The position numbers and the translations under genes are program-made. A model generated the notes under the pieces. It did not search any database and had not been told where the DNA came from. It saw only the letters and a list, made by a program, of their open reading frames with translations. From Thermococcus barossii (GTDB taxonomy: Archaea; Methanobacteriota_B; Thermococci; Thermococcales; Thermococcaceae): 64,000 nucleotides of DNA. Each line of letters opens with the position of its first letter. Position 1 is the stretch's first letter. Location of the stretch: positions 1,619,013-1,683,012 of the forward strand of contig NZ_CP015101.1 in assembly GCF_002214465.1 (NCBI RefSeq). Reading direction: 5' to 3'. This document shows positions 1 through 7,938 of this stretch, in pieces.

Positions 1-533
1 CACTCACGATAGACGCAGGGCGTCACGATCTCCATGGCCTCCTTTTTGGGAGCACAAACTTCGCCGGAACATCCCCCAGTTGCGCAGTCGGCGTCGAAGG
101 TGCACTCGCCGCCTACGGGAACAAGTGCTATCGTGATCCCGTTCCTGGCAAACGTGGCATTGTCCAGGGTCTTCCATCCATCCGCCTTCAGGCGCTCAAT
201 GGCGTCCTTGGTAACGAGGAGCGAGGCGTTAAAGGCCGCCCGCGAGATACTGTATGTCCTCCACTCAATGGGAATTCCAACCCTCACGTGAAGGCCGTCG
301 CTTTCGTTCCAGACAATGACATAGAGCCTCCCGTCGTAGTGCGAGCGGAAGATAAAGGCCCCGTTTTTTGAAAGGACATTGTGTGCCGCATTAAAGCGCG
401 AGAGATCGTAAGATATCCCCGGTTTGTTCAGAACGACCTCAACGGCGTAGGAATCGGCGGGAGTTATGCAGGCTCTCACGAGGGGAGTCACCGTGAGCAT
501 CAGAAGTATCACGAACCCAAGAACCCTCTTCAT
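1..533 (-). CDS. Secreted eight-cysteine-cluster protein, C-terminus beyond window
   Basis: Reading the minus strand from ATG at 533 gives 177 residues that stay open to the window edge. The N-terminus ([21 protein letters not shown]) is a signal peptide. Near the edge is a cysteine-rich segment, [17 protein letters not shown] followed by TPCVYREW, which matches the eight-cysteine-cluster domain known mostly in Thermococcales exported proteins. The first part of the mature protein has no family I recognise. GGTGAG lies just before the ATG, and a TATA box at 562-570 faces it, divergent from the enolase promoter. The role is unknown; the cysteines probably form disulfides or bind metal outside the cell. 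Confidence 0.8.
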   Translation of the reverse strand, partial: MKRVLGFVILLMLTVTPLVRACITPADSYAVEVVLNKPGISYDLSRFNAAHNVLSKNGAFIFRSHYDGRLYVIVWNESDGLHVRVGIPIEWRTYSISRAAFNASLLVTKDAIERLKADGWKTLDNATFARNGITIALVPVGGECTFDADCATGGCSGEVCAPKKEAMEIVTPCVYRE

Positions 534-561
534 TTTCTCACCGTATGGACTACGACGGCCA

Positions 562-570
562 GATATATAC
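562..570 (-). promoter_or_regulatory. TATA box of the eight-cysteine gene
   Basis: GTATATATC on the minus strand lies about 30 bp upstream of the ATG at 533, the normal archaeal spacing. It is back to back with the enolase TATA box at 609-616. Confidence 0.6.
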
Positions 571-608
571 GCCTATTCATCGCTTCGGCCCGGATTGAAG
601 CTAAAACC

Positions 609-616
609 TTTATATG
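609..616 (+). promoter_or_regulatory. TATA box of enolase
   Basis: TTTATATG lies about 33 bp upstream of the enolase ATG at 649, which places the transcription start within the glycolytic motif just downstream. Confidence 0.6.
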
Positions 617-628
617 CCCTGCAGGGAA

Positions 629-645
629 TATCACCCGAGGTGATT
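629..645 (+). promoter_or_regulatory. Glycolytic regulator motif (TGM-like) in the eno leader
   Basis: TATCAC-CCGAG-GTGATT matches the TATCAC-N5-GTGATA motif bound by the TrmB-type sugar regulator (TGR/TrmBL1) in all but the last base. It lies downstream of the TATA box, the arrangement linked in this family with repression of glycolytic genes when sugar is absent. It also overlaps the GAGGTGAT ribosome-binding site. Confidence 0.65.
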
Positions 646-648
646 GAG

Positions 649-1941
649 ATGGAGAACCCCTTTGAGATAACCGCGGTCGTTGCCAGGGAGATACTGGACA
701 GCAGGGGGAACCCGACGGTCGAGGTCGAGGTCTACACACCGATAAGCATGGGGCGCGCTGCCGTTCCGAGCGGCGCTTCAACGGGCACCCACGAGGCCCT
801 TGAGCTCCGTGACGGCGGGAAGCGCTACCTCGGCAAGGGCGTTAGAAGAGCTGTTGAGAACGTGAACAAGATAATCGCGCCCGAGATAGTTGGTATGGAC
901 GTCACCTGGCAGAGGGACATAGACAGCCTGCTCCTCGAGCTTGACGGCACGGAGAACAAGAGCAACCTCGGGGCCAACGCGATGCTCGGCGTTTCCCTCG
1001 CCGTCGCGAAGGCTGCCGCCAACGCGCTCGGCCTGCCCCTCTACCAGTACATAGGCGGGACCAACGCCTACGTCATGCCGGTCCCGATGAGCAACGTCAT
1101 CAACGGTGGCGTTCACGCCGGCAACGAGCTGGACTTCCAGGAGTTCATGATAATGCCCGTCGGAGCCGACTCCTTCAGAGAAGCCATAAGGTGGGTCAGC
1201 GAGACCTACCACGTCCTCAAGGGTGTCATTGCCGAGCGCTATGGTAAAAACGCCATCAACGTTGGCGACGAGGGCGGCTTCGCCCCGCCAATGAAAGAGG
1301 TCACCGAGCCGCTCGAGGTCCTCATCAAGGCCATCGAGGAGGCCGGCTACAGGCCGGGAGACGAGATAGCCTTCGCCCTCGACGCCGCCTCCAGTGAGTT
1401 CTTCCACCCGGACAAGGGCAAGTACGTCGTTGGCGGGAAGGAGTACGACAGGGGTGAGCTCCTCGAACTCTACCGCGAGCTGGTATCGAGCTACCCGATA
1501 GTCTCCATCGAGGACCCGTTCCACGAGGAGGACTGGGAAGGATTCGTTCTCATAACAAAGGAGCTGGGAAGCAAGATACAGATAGTCGGTGATGACCTCT
1601 TCGTCACCAACCCGAAGAGGATAAGGAAGGGCATCGAGATGGGCGCGGCCAACGCTCTGCTCCTCAAGGTGAACCAGATTGGAACGCTGAGCGAGGCGAT
1701 AGATGCCGCTTACACCGCTTTCAGGGCCGGCTACGGCGTCGTCGTCTCCCACCGCTCCGGCGAGACCGAGGATTCAACAATAGCGGACCTCGCAGTGGCA
1801 ATCAACGCCGGCCAGATAAAGACCGGTGCTCCAGCCAGGAGCGACAGAAATGCAAAGTACAACCAGCTCATCAGGATCGAAGAGGAGCTGGAGGGGATAG
1901 CGGTCTATCCGGGCAGGAAGTTCCGCAACCCCTTCCTCTGA
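649..1941 (+). CDS. eno: Enolase (phosphopyruvate hydratase)
   Basis: 430 residues, normal for the family. It interconverts 2-phosphoglycerate and phosphoenolpyruvate in glycolysis and gluconeogenesis, in the cytosol. Visible signatures are [16 protein letters not shown] at the N-terminus, [15 protein letters not shown], the catalytic [10 protein letters not shown] region, the metal-binding [11 protein letters not shown] and GDDLFVTN segments, and the C-terminal [19 protein letters not shown] signature. An upstream in-frame ATG at 466 would add unrelated sequence. The ATG at 649 is preferred because GAGGTGAT precedes it and the conserved N-terminus begins there. The TGM-like site at 629-645 suggests sugar-dependent regulation. 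Confidence 0.97.
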   Translation: MENPFEITAVVAREILDSRGNPTVEVEVYTPISMGRAAVPSGASTGTHEALELRDGGKRYLGKGVRRAVENVNKIIAPEIVGMDVTWQRDIDSLLLELDGTENKSNLGANAMLGVSLAVAKAAANALGLPLYQYIGGTNAYVMPVPMSNVINGGVHAGNELDFQEFMIMPVGADSFREAIRWVSETYHVLKGVIAERYGKNAINVGDEGGFAPPMKEVTEPLEVLIKAIEEAGYRPGDEIAFALDAASSEFFHPDKGKYVVGGKEYDRGELLELYRELVSSYPIVSIEDPFHEEDWEGFVLITKELGSKIQIVGDDLFVTNPKRIRKGIEMGAANALLLKVNQIGTLSEAIDAAYTAFRAGYGVVVSHRSGETEDSTIADLAVAINAGQIKTGAPARSDRNAKYNQLIRIEEELEGIAVYPGRKFRNPFL

Positions 1942-1969
1942 CCCCTTTCCTCAATTTTTGGTGGAGCAG

Positions 1970-2626
1970 ATGGGACTGGAGAAGCTCCTAAGGCCCCGAC
2001 CGCTACTGATTCTGGCGGAGCTGTTCCTCCTGCCCGCGGTACTCCTGGCTTCAAAGTCCTACAACGCCTCCATAGCCTGCCTCGGGGCCTCGACTATCCT
2101 CTATTACATCGGCATGACAGAGCTTGTGAGCAGGAGACTGGGACGGTGGGCTGTGAAAAGGTTCACCATCGCCTACCTCCTCAGGGCCCTCTCGTGGGTT
2201 CTAATGCTCGCCTCCGCCTTCTACACCTATTCCGCCGTCATAAAGAACATCTTCCCCTTCGGCCCGCAGGAGTTCGTGATAACCTCCGTGGTGGCGCTCG
2301 TTGGGGCCGGGATAAACTACATCGCGGTCGGGATAAGGAACAGCGTCCTCTGGAAGATCAAGGGGCTGAAGATGAGCCTCTGGATGTCGAGGCTTAACTC
2401 CATCGTGCTGTTCCTCATGGCGGCCGTGCCGTTTCTACCGGCCCTCGCAAACGCCGGGGAGCTAACGTGGCTTCTGGCAATTCTGGCCATGCCCATACTG
2501 GGTTCCTTCACGGCTCTCGCGATACTCGGAAAGCTGTTCTACCTCAGGTTCCTCCTGACCTTCGATGAAACAGAAACGTCCAGTCAGGGTTTTAAGAGGG
2601 AGGGCGGACTTCCAAGGCGGGAGTGA
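1970..2626 (+). CDS. Integral membrane protein of unknown function
   Basis: 218 residues from ATG 1970, preceded by GGTGG. TTG 1958 and GTG 1961 are alternative in-frame starts. Roughly six hydrophobic helices are visible (for example LLILAELFLLPAVLLA, LSWVLMLASAFYTYSAV, FVITSVVALVGAGINYIAVG and ILAMPILGSFTALAIL), ending in a short charged tail. I do not recognise the family. It follows enolase by 28 bp and may share its transcript. Its 3' end holds a TATA-like GTTTTAAG at about 2589-2596 that may drive the next gene. Confidence 0.7.
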   Translation: MGLEKLLRPRPLLILAELFLLPAVLLASKSYNASIACLGASTILYYIGMTELVSRRLGRWAVKRFTIAYLLRALSWVLMLASAFYTYSAVIKNIFPFGPQEFVITSVVALVGAGINYIAVGIRNSVLWKIKGLKMSLWMSRLNSIVLFLMAAVPFLPALANAGELTWLLAILAMPILGSFTALAILGKLFYLRFLLTFDETETSSQGFKREGGLPRRE

Positions 2627-2662
2627 GACTGAATGACAGAACGAAAAAAGCTCAAAATCTCG

Positions 2663-2739
2663 GCCCCCTGCAACCCCCTTTCTGAGGTGAGTTAAATGAA
2701 AAAGCTCAAAATCTACATCCCGGGCATCAAATTCCCCTC
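2663..2739 (+). repeat. First copy of a 77-bp direct repeat (duplicated 5' end of the radical SAM gene)
   Basis: This segment is identical to 2873-2949, at an offset of 210 bp. It contains a run of C-rich sequence, the ribosome-binding site GAGGTGA, the ATG and the first 14 codons (MKKLKIYIPGIKFP) of the radical SAM gene. From this copy the frame runs on as a 69-codon ORF (2696-2905) that ends immediately before the true start at 2906. A shorter third trace of the same gene start (AAAAAGCTCAAAATCT) is at about 2645-2660. Confidence 0.9.
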
Positions 2740-2742
2740 GCA

Positions 2743-2879
2743 GGACCGGGGGGTTTCACCCCCCACGTCCTTGCCAACCTCCTCCCCCCGAACGTGGGGC
2801 TTCGCCCCACATGAATCGGGAAACTACGTTTCCCGGTCCCTTCCTCATCTTTTAAACACCGGAGGGGGCTTCGCCCCCT
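2743..2879. repeat. Array of four short perfect hairpins
   Basis: Four inverted repeats follow one another. They are 2748-2764 (six G, TTTCA loop, six C, plus an outer GGAC/GTCC pair at 2743-2746 and 2767-2770), 2794-2810 (GTGGGGC-TTC-GCCCCAC), 2817-2835 (CGGGAAAC-TAC-GTTTCCCG) and 2863-2879 (AGGGGGC-TTC-GCCCCCT). The loops are nearly all three bases. They fill the space between the two 77-bp repeats. They resemble palindromic repetitive elements rather than a terminator, because no T-run follows. Confidence 0.8.
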
Positions 2880-2905
2880 GCAACCCCCTTTCTGAGGTGA
2901 GTTAA

Positions 2906-3733
2906 ATGAAAAAGCTCAAAATCTACATCCCGGGCATCAAATTCCCCTCTATCTCACTCACGGGCAACTACTGCGCGCTGAACTGCGCCCACTGCGGAAG
3001 ACACTACCTTGAGGGAATGAAAAAGCCAACCAGGAGGGAACTCCTGGATTTCTGCGTTAACCTGGAGCGCTCGGGTGGACTGGGATGTCTCCTCAGCGGA
3101 GGGATGGACTCCAGGCTCAAGGTTCCCATTGATAAGTACCTCGACGAACTGAGGGAGATAAAGAAACGGACGAACCTAAAGCTCAACGCCCACGTCGGCT
3201 TCATAGACGAGAGCGATTTAGAGTGGCTGAGATACGTTGACGTTGTTTCCCTCGACTTCGTGAGTGATGATGATGTGATAAGGCGCGTTTACAGGGTAGA
3301 CAGAACCGTCAGGGACTACCTCAGAATCCTCGACCTGCTCACAGAAACCGGGGTGAGGGTGGCGCCTCACATAACGATAGGCCTTGACTTCGGCAGAATC
3401 GGCTGGGAGTACAGGGCGATAGACCTGCTGGTGGAATACCCAATAGACGTCCTCGTGCTGGATGTACTCATCCCGACGAAGGGAACGGAGATGGAGAACG
3501 TCCCGAAGCCTTCAGTCGAGGAGAGCTGGGAGGTTGTCAGGTACGCGAGGGAGCGCTTTGAGGGGGAGCTGAGCATAGGCTGTATGAGGCCCATGGGGAA
3601 GTGGAGGCTTGACTTCGACAGGGGGGCAGTTCTGGCAGGTGTTGACAGGCTGACGAACCCTCCAAGAAAGGTTATCGAATGGGCGAAGACGGTGAGGGAA
3701 GTCGAGATAATCTACGAGTGCTGCGTGATGTAG
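2906..3733 (+). CDS. Radical SAM protein, possible LipS1-type lipoyl synthase subunit
   Basis: 275 residues with the 4Fe-4S/SAM-binding motif CALNCAHC (C-x3-C-x2-C) near residue 23, and C-terminal cysteines (ECCVM) that may bind a second cluster. LSGGMDS fits the SAM-binding GGE-like strand. The length, the biotin-synthase-like look and the position near enolase recall LipS1 of Thermococcus kodakarensis, which works with LipS2 in lipoate synthesis. That assignment is from memory and is not proven by sequence. ATG 2906 has GAGGTGA upstream. The 5' end has been rebuilt by duplication (2633-2949), but the coding body is intact. Confidence 0.75.
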   Translation: MKKLKIYIPGIKFPSISLTGNYCALNCAHCGRHYLEGMKKPTRRELLDFCVNLERSGGLGCLLSGGMDSRLKVPIDKYLDELREIKKRTNLKLNAHVGFIDESDLEWLRYVDVVSLDFVSDDDVIRRVYRVDRTVRDYLRILDLLTETGVRVAPHITIGLDFGRIGWEYRAIDLLVEYPIDVLVLDVLIPTKGTEMENVPKPSVEESWEVVRYARERFEGELSIGCMRPMGKWRLDFDRGAVLAGVDRLTNPPRKVIEWAKTVREVEIIYECCVM

Positions 3734-3792
3734 GGCTCACCTTTCCTCGCGTCATCATGAAAATCAGAAAGGAGAACGCCGATCATCGCCCC
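3733..3792 (-). ncRNA. Candidate C/D-box guide RNA between convergent genes
   Basis: On the minus strand this 60-nt stretch has a C-like box (GCGATGA, one mismatch), a perfect D' box CTGA, a perfect C' box ATGATGA and a D-like GTGA. Spacers are about 12-14 nt and the ends pair (GGGGC with GCCC). Archaeal methylation guides have this layout. Both terminal boxes carry a mismatch, so the call is tentative. Confidence 0.3.
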
Positions 3793-3797
3793 GGCCT

Positions 3798-4250
3798 TCA
3801 CAGCTCCTCCTTAACCGTAACGAAGGACACCATCGTAACAGTCTGTCCGACACCCTTTATCTCCCTGAGCCTGTCCACGACTATCTTTCCGACTTCCTCC
3901 GAGCTGGGGGCGCGGACCTTTATTAGCAGGTCCCATTCACCGGCTATTATGTGGACCTCATAGACGCCCTCGAGGGCCGCTATCCTCTCGGCCACTTCCC
4001 TCTGGCTTAAACCTGAATCCGGCTCGTACCGGGCGAGTATGAACGCGGTGGTTCCAAGGTTGAGCTTCTTGTAGTTTGGCTTAACCGTGAACTTCTCTAT
4101 CACGCCCTCCTCAACCAGCTTCTTGATGCGGTAGTGAACGGTAGTCCTGGGTATCCCCAGCTTTTTGCTCAGACTCGCTATGTTTTCCCTGGCGTTCTCC
4201 TTGAGTTCCCTCAACAACCTTAAATCTGTGCCATCCAGCGAGGCTACCAT
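3798..4250 (-). CDS. Lrp/AsnC-family transcriptional regulator
   Basis: 150 residues. An N-terminal winged-helix domain (LRELKENARENIASLSKKLG, then IPRTTVHYRIKKLVEEG) is followed by a C-terminal RAM-type ligand and oligomerisation domain (VYEVHIIAGEWDLLIKVRA, KGVGQTVTMVSFVTVKEEL). Proteins of this size act as dimers or octamers sensing amino acids or related metabolites. An upstream in-frame ATG at 4268 exists. ATG 4250 is chosen because GGGGGT precedes it and the family usually starts near the first helix. It converges on the radical SAM gene and lies downstream of the XTP pyrophosphatase. The target is not evident. Confidence 0.9.
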   Translation of the reverse strand: MVASLDGTDLRLLRELKENARENIASLSKKLGIPRTTVHYRIKKLVEEGVIEKFTVKPNYKKLNLGTTAFILARYEPDSGLSQREVAERIAALEGVYEVHIIAGEWDLLIKVRAPSSEEVGKIVVDRLREIKGVGQTVTMVSFVTVKEEL

Positions 4251-4305
4251 CGCGACCCCCTTCGTCATTCGTTCAACTATAACTGTTAACTTTGGAACGA
4301 TAGCC

Positions 4306-4860
4306 TTATTTAAGGTTTTCCTTTAGCCACTCAGCGAAAGCCCGGAGGGCACGTCCCCTGTGGGATACGAGGTTCTTCTCATCCGTTGTCATTTCGGCGA
4401 AAGTCTTCCCGAATCCCAGAGGTTTGAATATCGGATCAAAGCCGAAGCCGCCACTCCCCCTGGGAGAGGTCGTTATCTCACCATCGACCCTGCCCGTGAA
4501 GAGATGGGCATCTCCGTCCCAGTATGCGATGACGCTCCTAAAGTGGGCCCTCCTGTTCGCTACATCCCTCATCAGTTTGAGGATTCCCTCTATCCCGAGA
4601 GTTCTGTAGACGTAGGCGGAATAGACCCCGGGAAAGCCATCGAGGGCGTCTATGAACAGGCCCGAATCGTCGAGGAAAAAGGGCTCCTCAATCTTCCTGC
4701 TCAGCCATTCGACGCCGAAGATGGCGACATCCTCCAGCGCATCGGCCTGTATCTCCGGATACTCCATCCTGAGCTGATAAACCTCAACGCCGAGGGGTTC
4801 GAAGTATTTCCTCGCCTCCTCGACCTTCCCCGGGTTAGAAGTGATAAAAGCCAGCCTCAT
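4306..4860 (-). CDS. XTP/dITP pyrophosphatase (RdgB/HAM1 family)
   Basis: 184 residues, standard for the family. It hydrolyses deaminated purine triphosphates (XTP, ITP, dITP) to monophosphates and so keeps them out of nucleic acids. Hallmarks are the N-terminal [11 protein letters not shown], the metal-binding [22 protein letters not shown] and the C-terminal GFGFDPIF and [10 protein letters not shown] signatures. The start at 4860 gives the conserved [12 protein letters not shown]. It is likely important at high temperature, where deamination is fast. It is followed closely by the Lrp gene on the same strand. Confidence 0.95.
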   Translation of the reverse strand: MRLAFITSNPGKVEEARKYFEPLGVEVYQLRMEYPEIQADALEDVAIFGVEWLSRKIEEPFFLDDSGLFIDALDGFPGVYSAYVYRTLGIEGILKLMRDVANRRAHFRSVIAYWDGDAHLFTGRVDGEITTSPRGSGGFGFDPIFKPLGFGKTFAEMTTDEKNLVSHRGRALRAFAEWLKENLK

Positions 4861-4901
4861 CGCACCACCGGAGAGAAGTGGAAACGGGAAATAAAAAGGT
4901 T

Positions 4902-5390
4902 TCAGTCTATCCGATAACCAATCTTCTCGACCAGCTCCCTGCGCTCCTTCTTGAGCTCCTCGTCCTCGATCCTGTTGGCGGCCTTTCCGTCAACGACTCC
5001 GAGGACGCTTCTCCCGAGGTCGGTCTCTGCCACTATCACCTGGAACGGGTTTTCGCTGGCACCGTAGACCATCGCGACGGCCGGGTGGTTCTTGACGGCG
5101 TTGAGGACGTTTATCGGAAAGGCGTTCTTCATGAGTATCACGAAGACGTGGCCGGCACCAATCTTGAGGGCGTTTTTGGCGGCCAGCTTCTCAAGCTCCT
5201 CGTCGTTGCCGGTGAAGCGAGTCAGCTGTGGCTTGGCTTCGTTCATAGCCACACCGAACTTTATGCCTGGAACGGTCGTGAGAAGGGTCTTGGCGAGGTC
5301 GTCCACGGTGAATATGGAGAAGTTCCCCTGGCCGATTATCACTTCCACCCCTTCGGGCTTCTCTATGTCCACGACATCTATCTTTACCAT
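4902..5390 (-). CDS. Adenosine-specific kinase-like protein (PF04008 family)
   Basis: 162 residues from ATG 5390, which has GGTGGTGA directly upstream; GTG 5399 is the in-frame alternative. The sequence ([67 protein letters not shown]) matches a family annotated as adenosine-specific kinase, whose in vivo role is poorly defined. It is a soluble single-domain protein. It sits head to head with the double Lrp regulator at 5461 across a 70-bp region that also holds TATA-like sequences. Confidence 0.85.
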   Translation of the reverse strand: MVKIDVVDIEKPEGVEVIIGQGNFSIFTVDDLAKTLLTTVPGIKFGVAMNEAKPQLTRFTGNDEELEKLAAKNALKIGAGHVFVILMKNAFPINVLNAVKNHPAVAMVYGASENPFQVIVAETDLGRSVLGVVDGKAANRIEDEELKKERRELVEKIGYRID

Positions 5391-5460
5391 GTTCACCACC
5401 GGAAGGGTTTAATATCCAATGATGATATAACCTTTTCGTGCAGAGGCATGGTGAGGTGAA

Positions 5461-6378
5461 ATGGGCGAACCCATCATGGAAGAGCTCGAATTCCTCGTTG
5501 AAATCCTGGAGAAACACCCTCTCGACAGTCTCAAAAAAATAGCCGAGGAGGAAGGGATAGACTACTACAGGCTTAAAAGGCTGTACGACAAGTACTACGG
5601 AAAGTATCTCACCGTGAGTGCCTTTGTAAGTCTCAAGCGCCTTGGTCTGCGAACGTACGTTGCATTCCTTACCGTTCCTCCCGACAGGCTTCTGGAAGTC
5701 GGGATTCGAATGAGTCAGAACCCCTTCATAGGCTACATGAACCCGGGCTACGGATTCAAGAACGGTCTGTCTATAATCTTCTACACTCCCGACGACCAGC
5801 GGGATAAGATAGACGAGTTCCTCTCACAGTATGCGGACGATTATGAATACTACGAGGCCAGGGCTTATCCATACGACGGCGATGACAACTTTGGGAACTG
5901 GGATCTAAGCTACGATTACGCTCCTCTTCTCGACATACTCAAGTGGGACGCAAGAACACCCATAACGGAAATAGCCAGGGAGCTTGGAAAAAGCAGGCCC
6001 ACGGTTAGGTACATGATAAACCGGCTCAGGGAGGAAGACATACTCCTCGAATTCGTACCGATGATAGACATGAACGTCCACGACAGGGCAGTTATCGGGC
6101 TCACGAAGGAGCTCGACGAGAGTGTTCTTGAACGGTTTAAGGAGTATGAAATCATGGTCGGTGTTCTACCGGGTTACGGCTACATCTTCGAATGGTACTT
6201 CTCCTCCAAGGAAGACCTGGGGAGCAAAGTCCTTGAGTTCAGCGGGTACGTTGAGAAACTCCTGATAGAGTACTTTGAACCGACCTTTAAGGAGCTCAAC
6301 GATAAAAACGCCAGAACCCGGTACGCCAGAATGGTTAAAAAGGATGGAAGCGGCTATCGCTCCATTCTTGAATTCTAA
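5461..6378 (+). CDS. Two-module Lrp-like transcriptional regulator
   Basis: 305 residues, about twice the size of a normal Lrp protein. A first helix-turn-helix is seen near residues 15-45 (LKKIAEEEGIDYYRLKRLYD). A second, clearer winged helix lies near 150-190 (ITEIARELGKSRPTVRYMIN). Each is followed by a probable ligand-binding module. This looks like an internal duplication of the Lrp/AsnC architecture. TTTAATATCC and GATATAACC around 5409-5432 could be promoter elements. The ligand and targets are unknown. Confidence 0.8.
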   Translation: MGEPIMEELEFLVEILEKHPLDSLKKIAEEEGIDYYRLKRLYDKYYGKYLTVSAFVSLKRLGLRTYVAFLTVPPDRLLEVGIRMSQNPFIGYMNPGYGFKNGLSIIFYTPDDQRDKIDEFLSQYADDYEYYEARAYPYDGDDNFGNWDLSYDYAPLLDILKWDARTPITEIARELGKSRPTVRYMINRLREEDILLEFVPMIDMNVHDRAVIGLTKELDESVLERFKEYEIMVGVLPGYGYIFEWYFSSKEDLGSKVLEFSGYVEKLLIEYFEPTFKELNDKNARTRYARMVKKDGSGYRSILEF

Positions 6379-7307
6379 AAGGCTATCTGACAGTATTCGA
6401 GACCATCGATCTCACCAGTGGCCTGGTACTCCAGCGCCCTGCAGTCGTGGCATATGTACCTGAAAGGACAGGAGCTACAGGCCTCAATGCTGTCCTTTGT
6501 CATCTTCCAGAAGGCTTTGAGCCTCTTCTTCCTGAGCACTTTTTTTATGCCCAGTTCCTTCACGTCCCCGACCACGTAGTTCCTCAGGAGCGGGCAGGGA
6601 AGGGCGTAACCGTCGGCGGTTATTGCCAGCGTGCCGGCGAGACAGTCGTGGTACTTCTCAACGCTTGGATTGAGTATCCTCTTGACCTCGATGACGTTGA
6701 AGTCAAGCCTTCTCGCCGAGCCGGGGAAGAGCACGTCAACGTATATTTCCCCGGGAAAGGTGGTCTTGAGGCCCCTAAGCTCATCCAGGTGTGAGCCCTG
6801 CACCACCACTAGTGCACCATGGAGCCAGCTGTGGGCCTCAAGCCGGTGGAAGTTCTCGGGCGAGTACTCGAACTCGGCTATGAAGCGAACACCGTCAATG
6901 GGTTCGATTGAATCCACATCCTCAAGCCTAACGACGGCATAAACCTCAGGAACGCCTATTTCAACCGCGTACGAGGCAACGCTGGTCATGTATTCAACCC
7001 GGTCGTAGTTGGTCAGCCACAGCTCTTCACCGCCGAGCTCTTTAAACTCCCGTATCAGCTCCTTAACCCGCTCCGGACTCAGCGGCTCGCGGCGGAGTAT
7101 GAACGAGTTGTTTCCTATGCAGCCCACAGAACGGGGTATCCCAGTAACCTCCGAGAATCTTCCCATCCCTGCACCGAGCTGAACGATGAGACGCTCAAGC
7201 TTCCCGTTGTGGGCCCTGTGGCTCCAGGGGGGCTTTCCAATGGAAGCTATGTTGAGAGCGGTTCCCACCTCAACGGCATGAGATGCATCGTAAGCTACCT
7301 TCTCCAT
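6375..7307 (-). CDS. SPASM-domain protein lacking the radical SAM cysteine motif
   Basis: 310 residues. The C-terminal third has the cysteine spacing of a SPASM auxiliary Fe-S cluster domain (CLAGTLAITADGYALPC, then CSSCPFRYICHDC and a last LEYC). The N-terminal part has the look of a radical SAM barrel, but only one cysteine (SVGCIGNNSF) stands where the C-x3-C-x2-C motif should be. It may therefore be a degenerate relative with a non-radical or partner role. It overlaps the 3' end of the preceding plus-strand gene by 4 bp. TATA at 7340-7350 and a palindrome at 7364-7394 lie upstream. Confidence 0.75.
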   Translation of the reverse strand: MEKVAYDASHAVEVGTALNIASIGKPPWSHRAHNGKLERLIVQLGAGMGRFSEVTGIPRSVGCIGNNSFILRREPLSPERVKELIREFKELGGEELWLTNYDRVEYMTSVASYAVEIGVPEVYAVVRLEDVDSIEPIDGVRFIAEFEYSPENFHRLEAHSWLHGALVVVQGSHLDELRGLKTTFPGEIYVDVLFPGSARRLDFNVIEVKRILNPSVEKYHDCLAGTLAITADGYALPCPLLRNYVVGDVKELGIKKVLRKKRLKAFWKMTKDSIEACSSCPFRYICHDCRALEYQATGEIDGLEYCQIAF

Positions 7308-7339
7308 CGGCCCTCACCGTGGAAAGAAACGCCGAAATC

Positions 7340-7350
7340 GTATATATACT
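7340..7350 (-). promoter_or_regulatory. TATA box of the SPASM gene
   Basis: AGTATATATAC on the minus strand is about 35-40 bp upstream of the ATG at 7307. Confidence 0.6.
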
Positions 7351-7363
7351 TTTTCTATTCCGA

Positions 7364-7394
7364 TTTTGCACACTACTGGGAGTAGTCTGCAAAA
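7364..7394. promoter_or_regulatory. 31-bp interrupted palindrome upstream of the SPASM promoter
   Basis: TTTTGCA, C, ACTACT, GGG, AGTAGT, C, TGCAAAA gives a nearly perfect dyad with a single C/C mismatch. It sits about 15-45 bp upstream of the TATA box at 7340-7350, between moaE (ending at 7412) and the SPASM gene. It is a likely operator or activator site; a terminator for moaE is the other option. Confidence 0.55.
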
Positions 7395-7411
7395 AATGGA
7401 AAATTTCCGGG

Positions 7412-7840
7412 TTATCTCTCGGGCACCGACCTGTCCCCCTCTATCCAGAAGGTCCCCTCATCCGTAACCTCCCTCTTCCAGACGGGCACACGTTTCTTAA
7501 CCTCATCTATGGCCCAGATGCATGCCTCAAACGCCTCCTTCCTGTGCCTTCCGCTGGCGATGATGAGTATCGTGTCCTCACCGACCTCAAGCTCCCCGTG
7601 GCGATGCCATATCAGCATGTCCAGGATTGGGAACCTCTCAAGGGCCTCCCTCCTGATTCTTTCCATCTCGGCTTCCGCCATATCCTCGTAGGCTTCATAG
7701 ATGAGCTTCTTAACCCGCCGGCCATAGCTCTCGTTACGCACCTTACCCAGGAAGAAGACGTAGGCACCGGCCTCCGGGAGGGTGATGTATCCCAGCGCCT
7801 CGTTCAGGTCGAACGCCTCTTTGGTAATCCGGACCTTCAT
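7412..7840 (-). CDS. moaE: Molybdopterin synthase catalytic subunit MoaE
   Basis: 142 residues. With MoaD-thiocarboxylate it converts precursor Z (cPMP) to molybdopterin, needed here mainly for tungsten enzymes such as aldehyde:ferredoxin oxidoreductases. Typical motifs are GAYVFFLGKVRNES, LIYEAYEDMAEAEM, IWHRHGELEVGE and HRKEAFEACIWAIDEVKKR followed by VPVWKRE. ATG 7840 is chosen because GGGGATGGGA precedes it; ATG 7852 is the alternative. MoaD and the E1-like protein are about 1 kb away on the same strand, separated by a divergent lipoprotein gene. Confidence 0.95.
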   Translation of the reverse strand: MKVRITKEAFDLNEALGYITLPEAGAYVFFLGKVRNESYGRRVKKLIYEAYEDMAEAEMERIRREALERFPILDMLIWHRHGELEVGEDTILIIASGRHRKEAFEACIWAIDEVKKRVPVWKREVTDEGTFWIEGDRSVPER

Positions 7841-7938
7841 TCCCATCCCCATGAAAACTACGGCCTACCAAATTAAAAGATGCCGGGTTAACAAAAAGAT
7901 TTAAGTGATTTGGCCTCCAGAAACTGTGGGTGGTTGAA

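Noticed and set aside
778-1752. 324-codon open frame antisense to enolase
   Set aside because: Mirror frame of a GC-rich conserved gene; no ribosome-binding site and no protein-like motifs.
2696-2905. 69-codon ORF as a real gene
   Set aside because: Its start is a duplicated piece of the radical SAM gene and its body is the palindrome array; better described as repeat.
5401-5460. C/D-box RNA around ATGATGA at about 5420
   Set aside because: A C box only; no D or D' box at suitable spacing.
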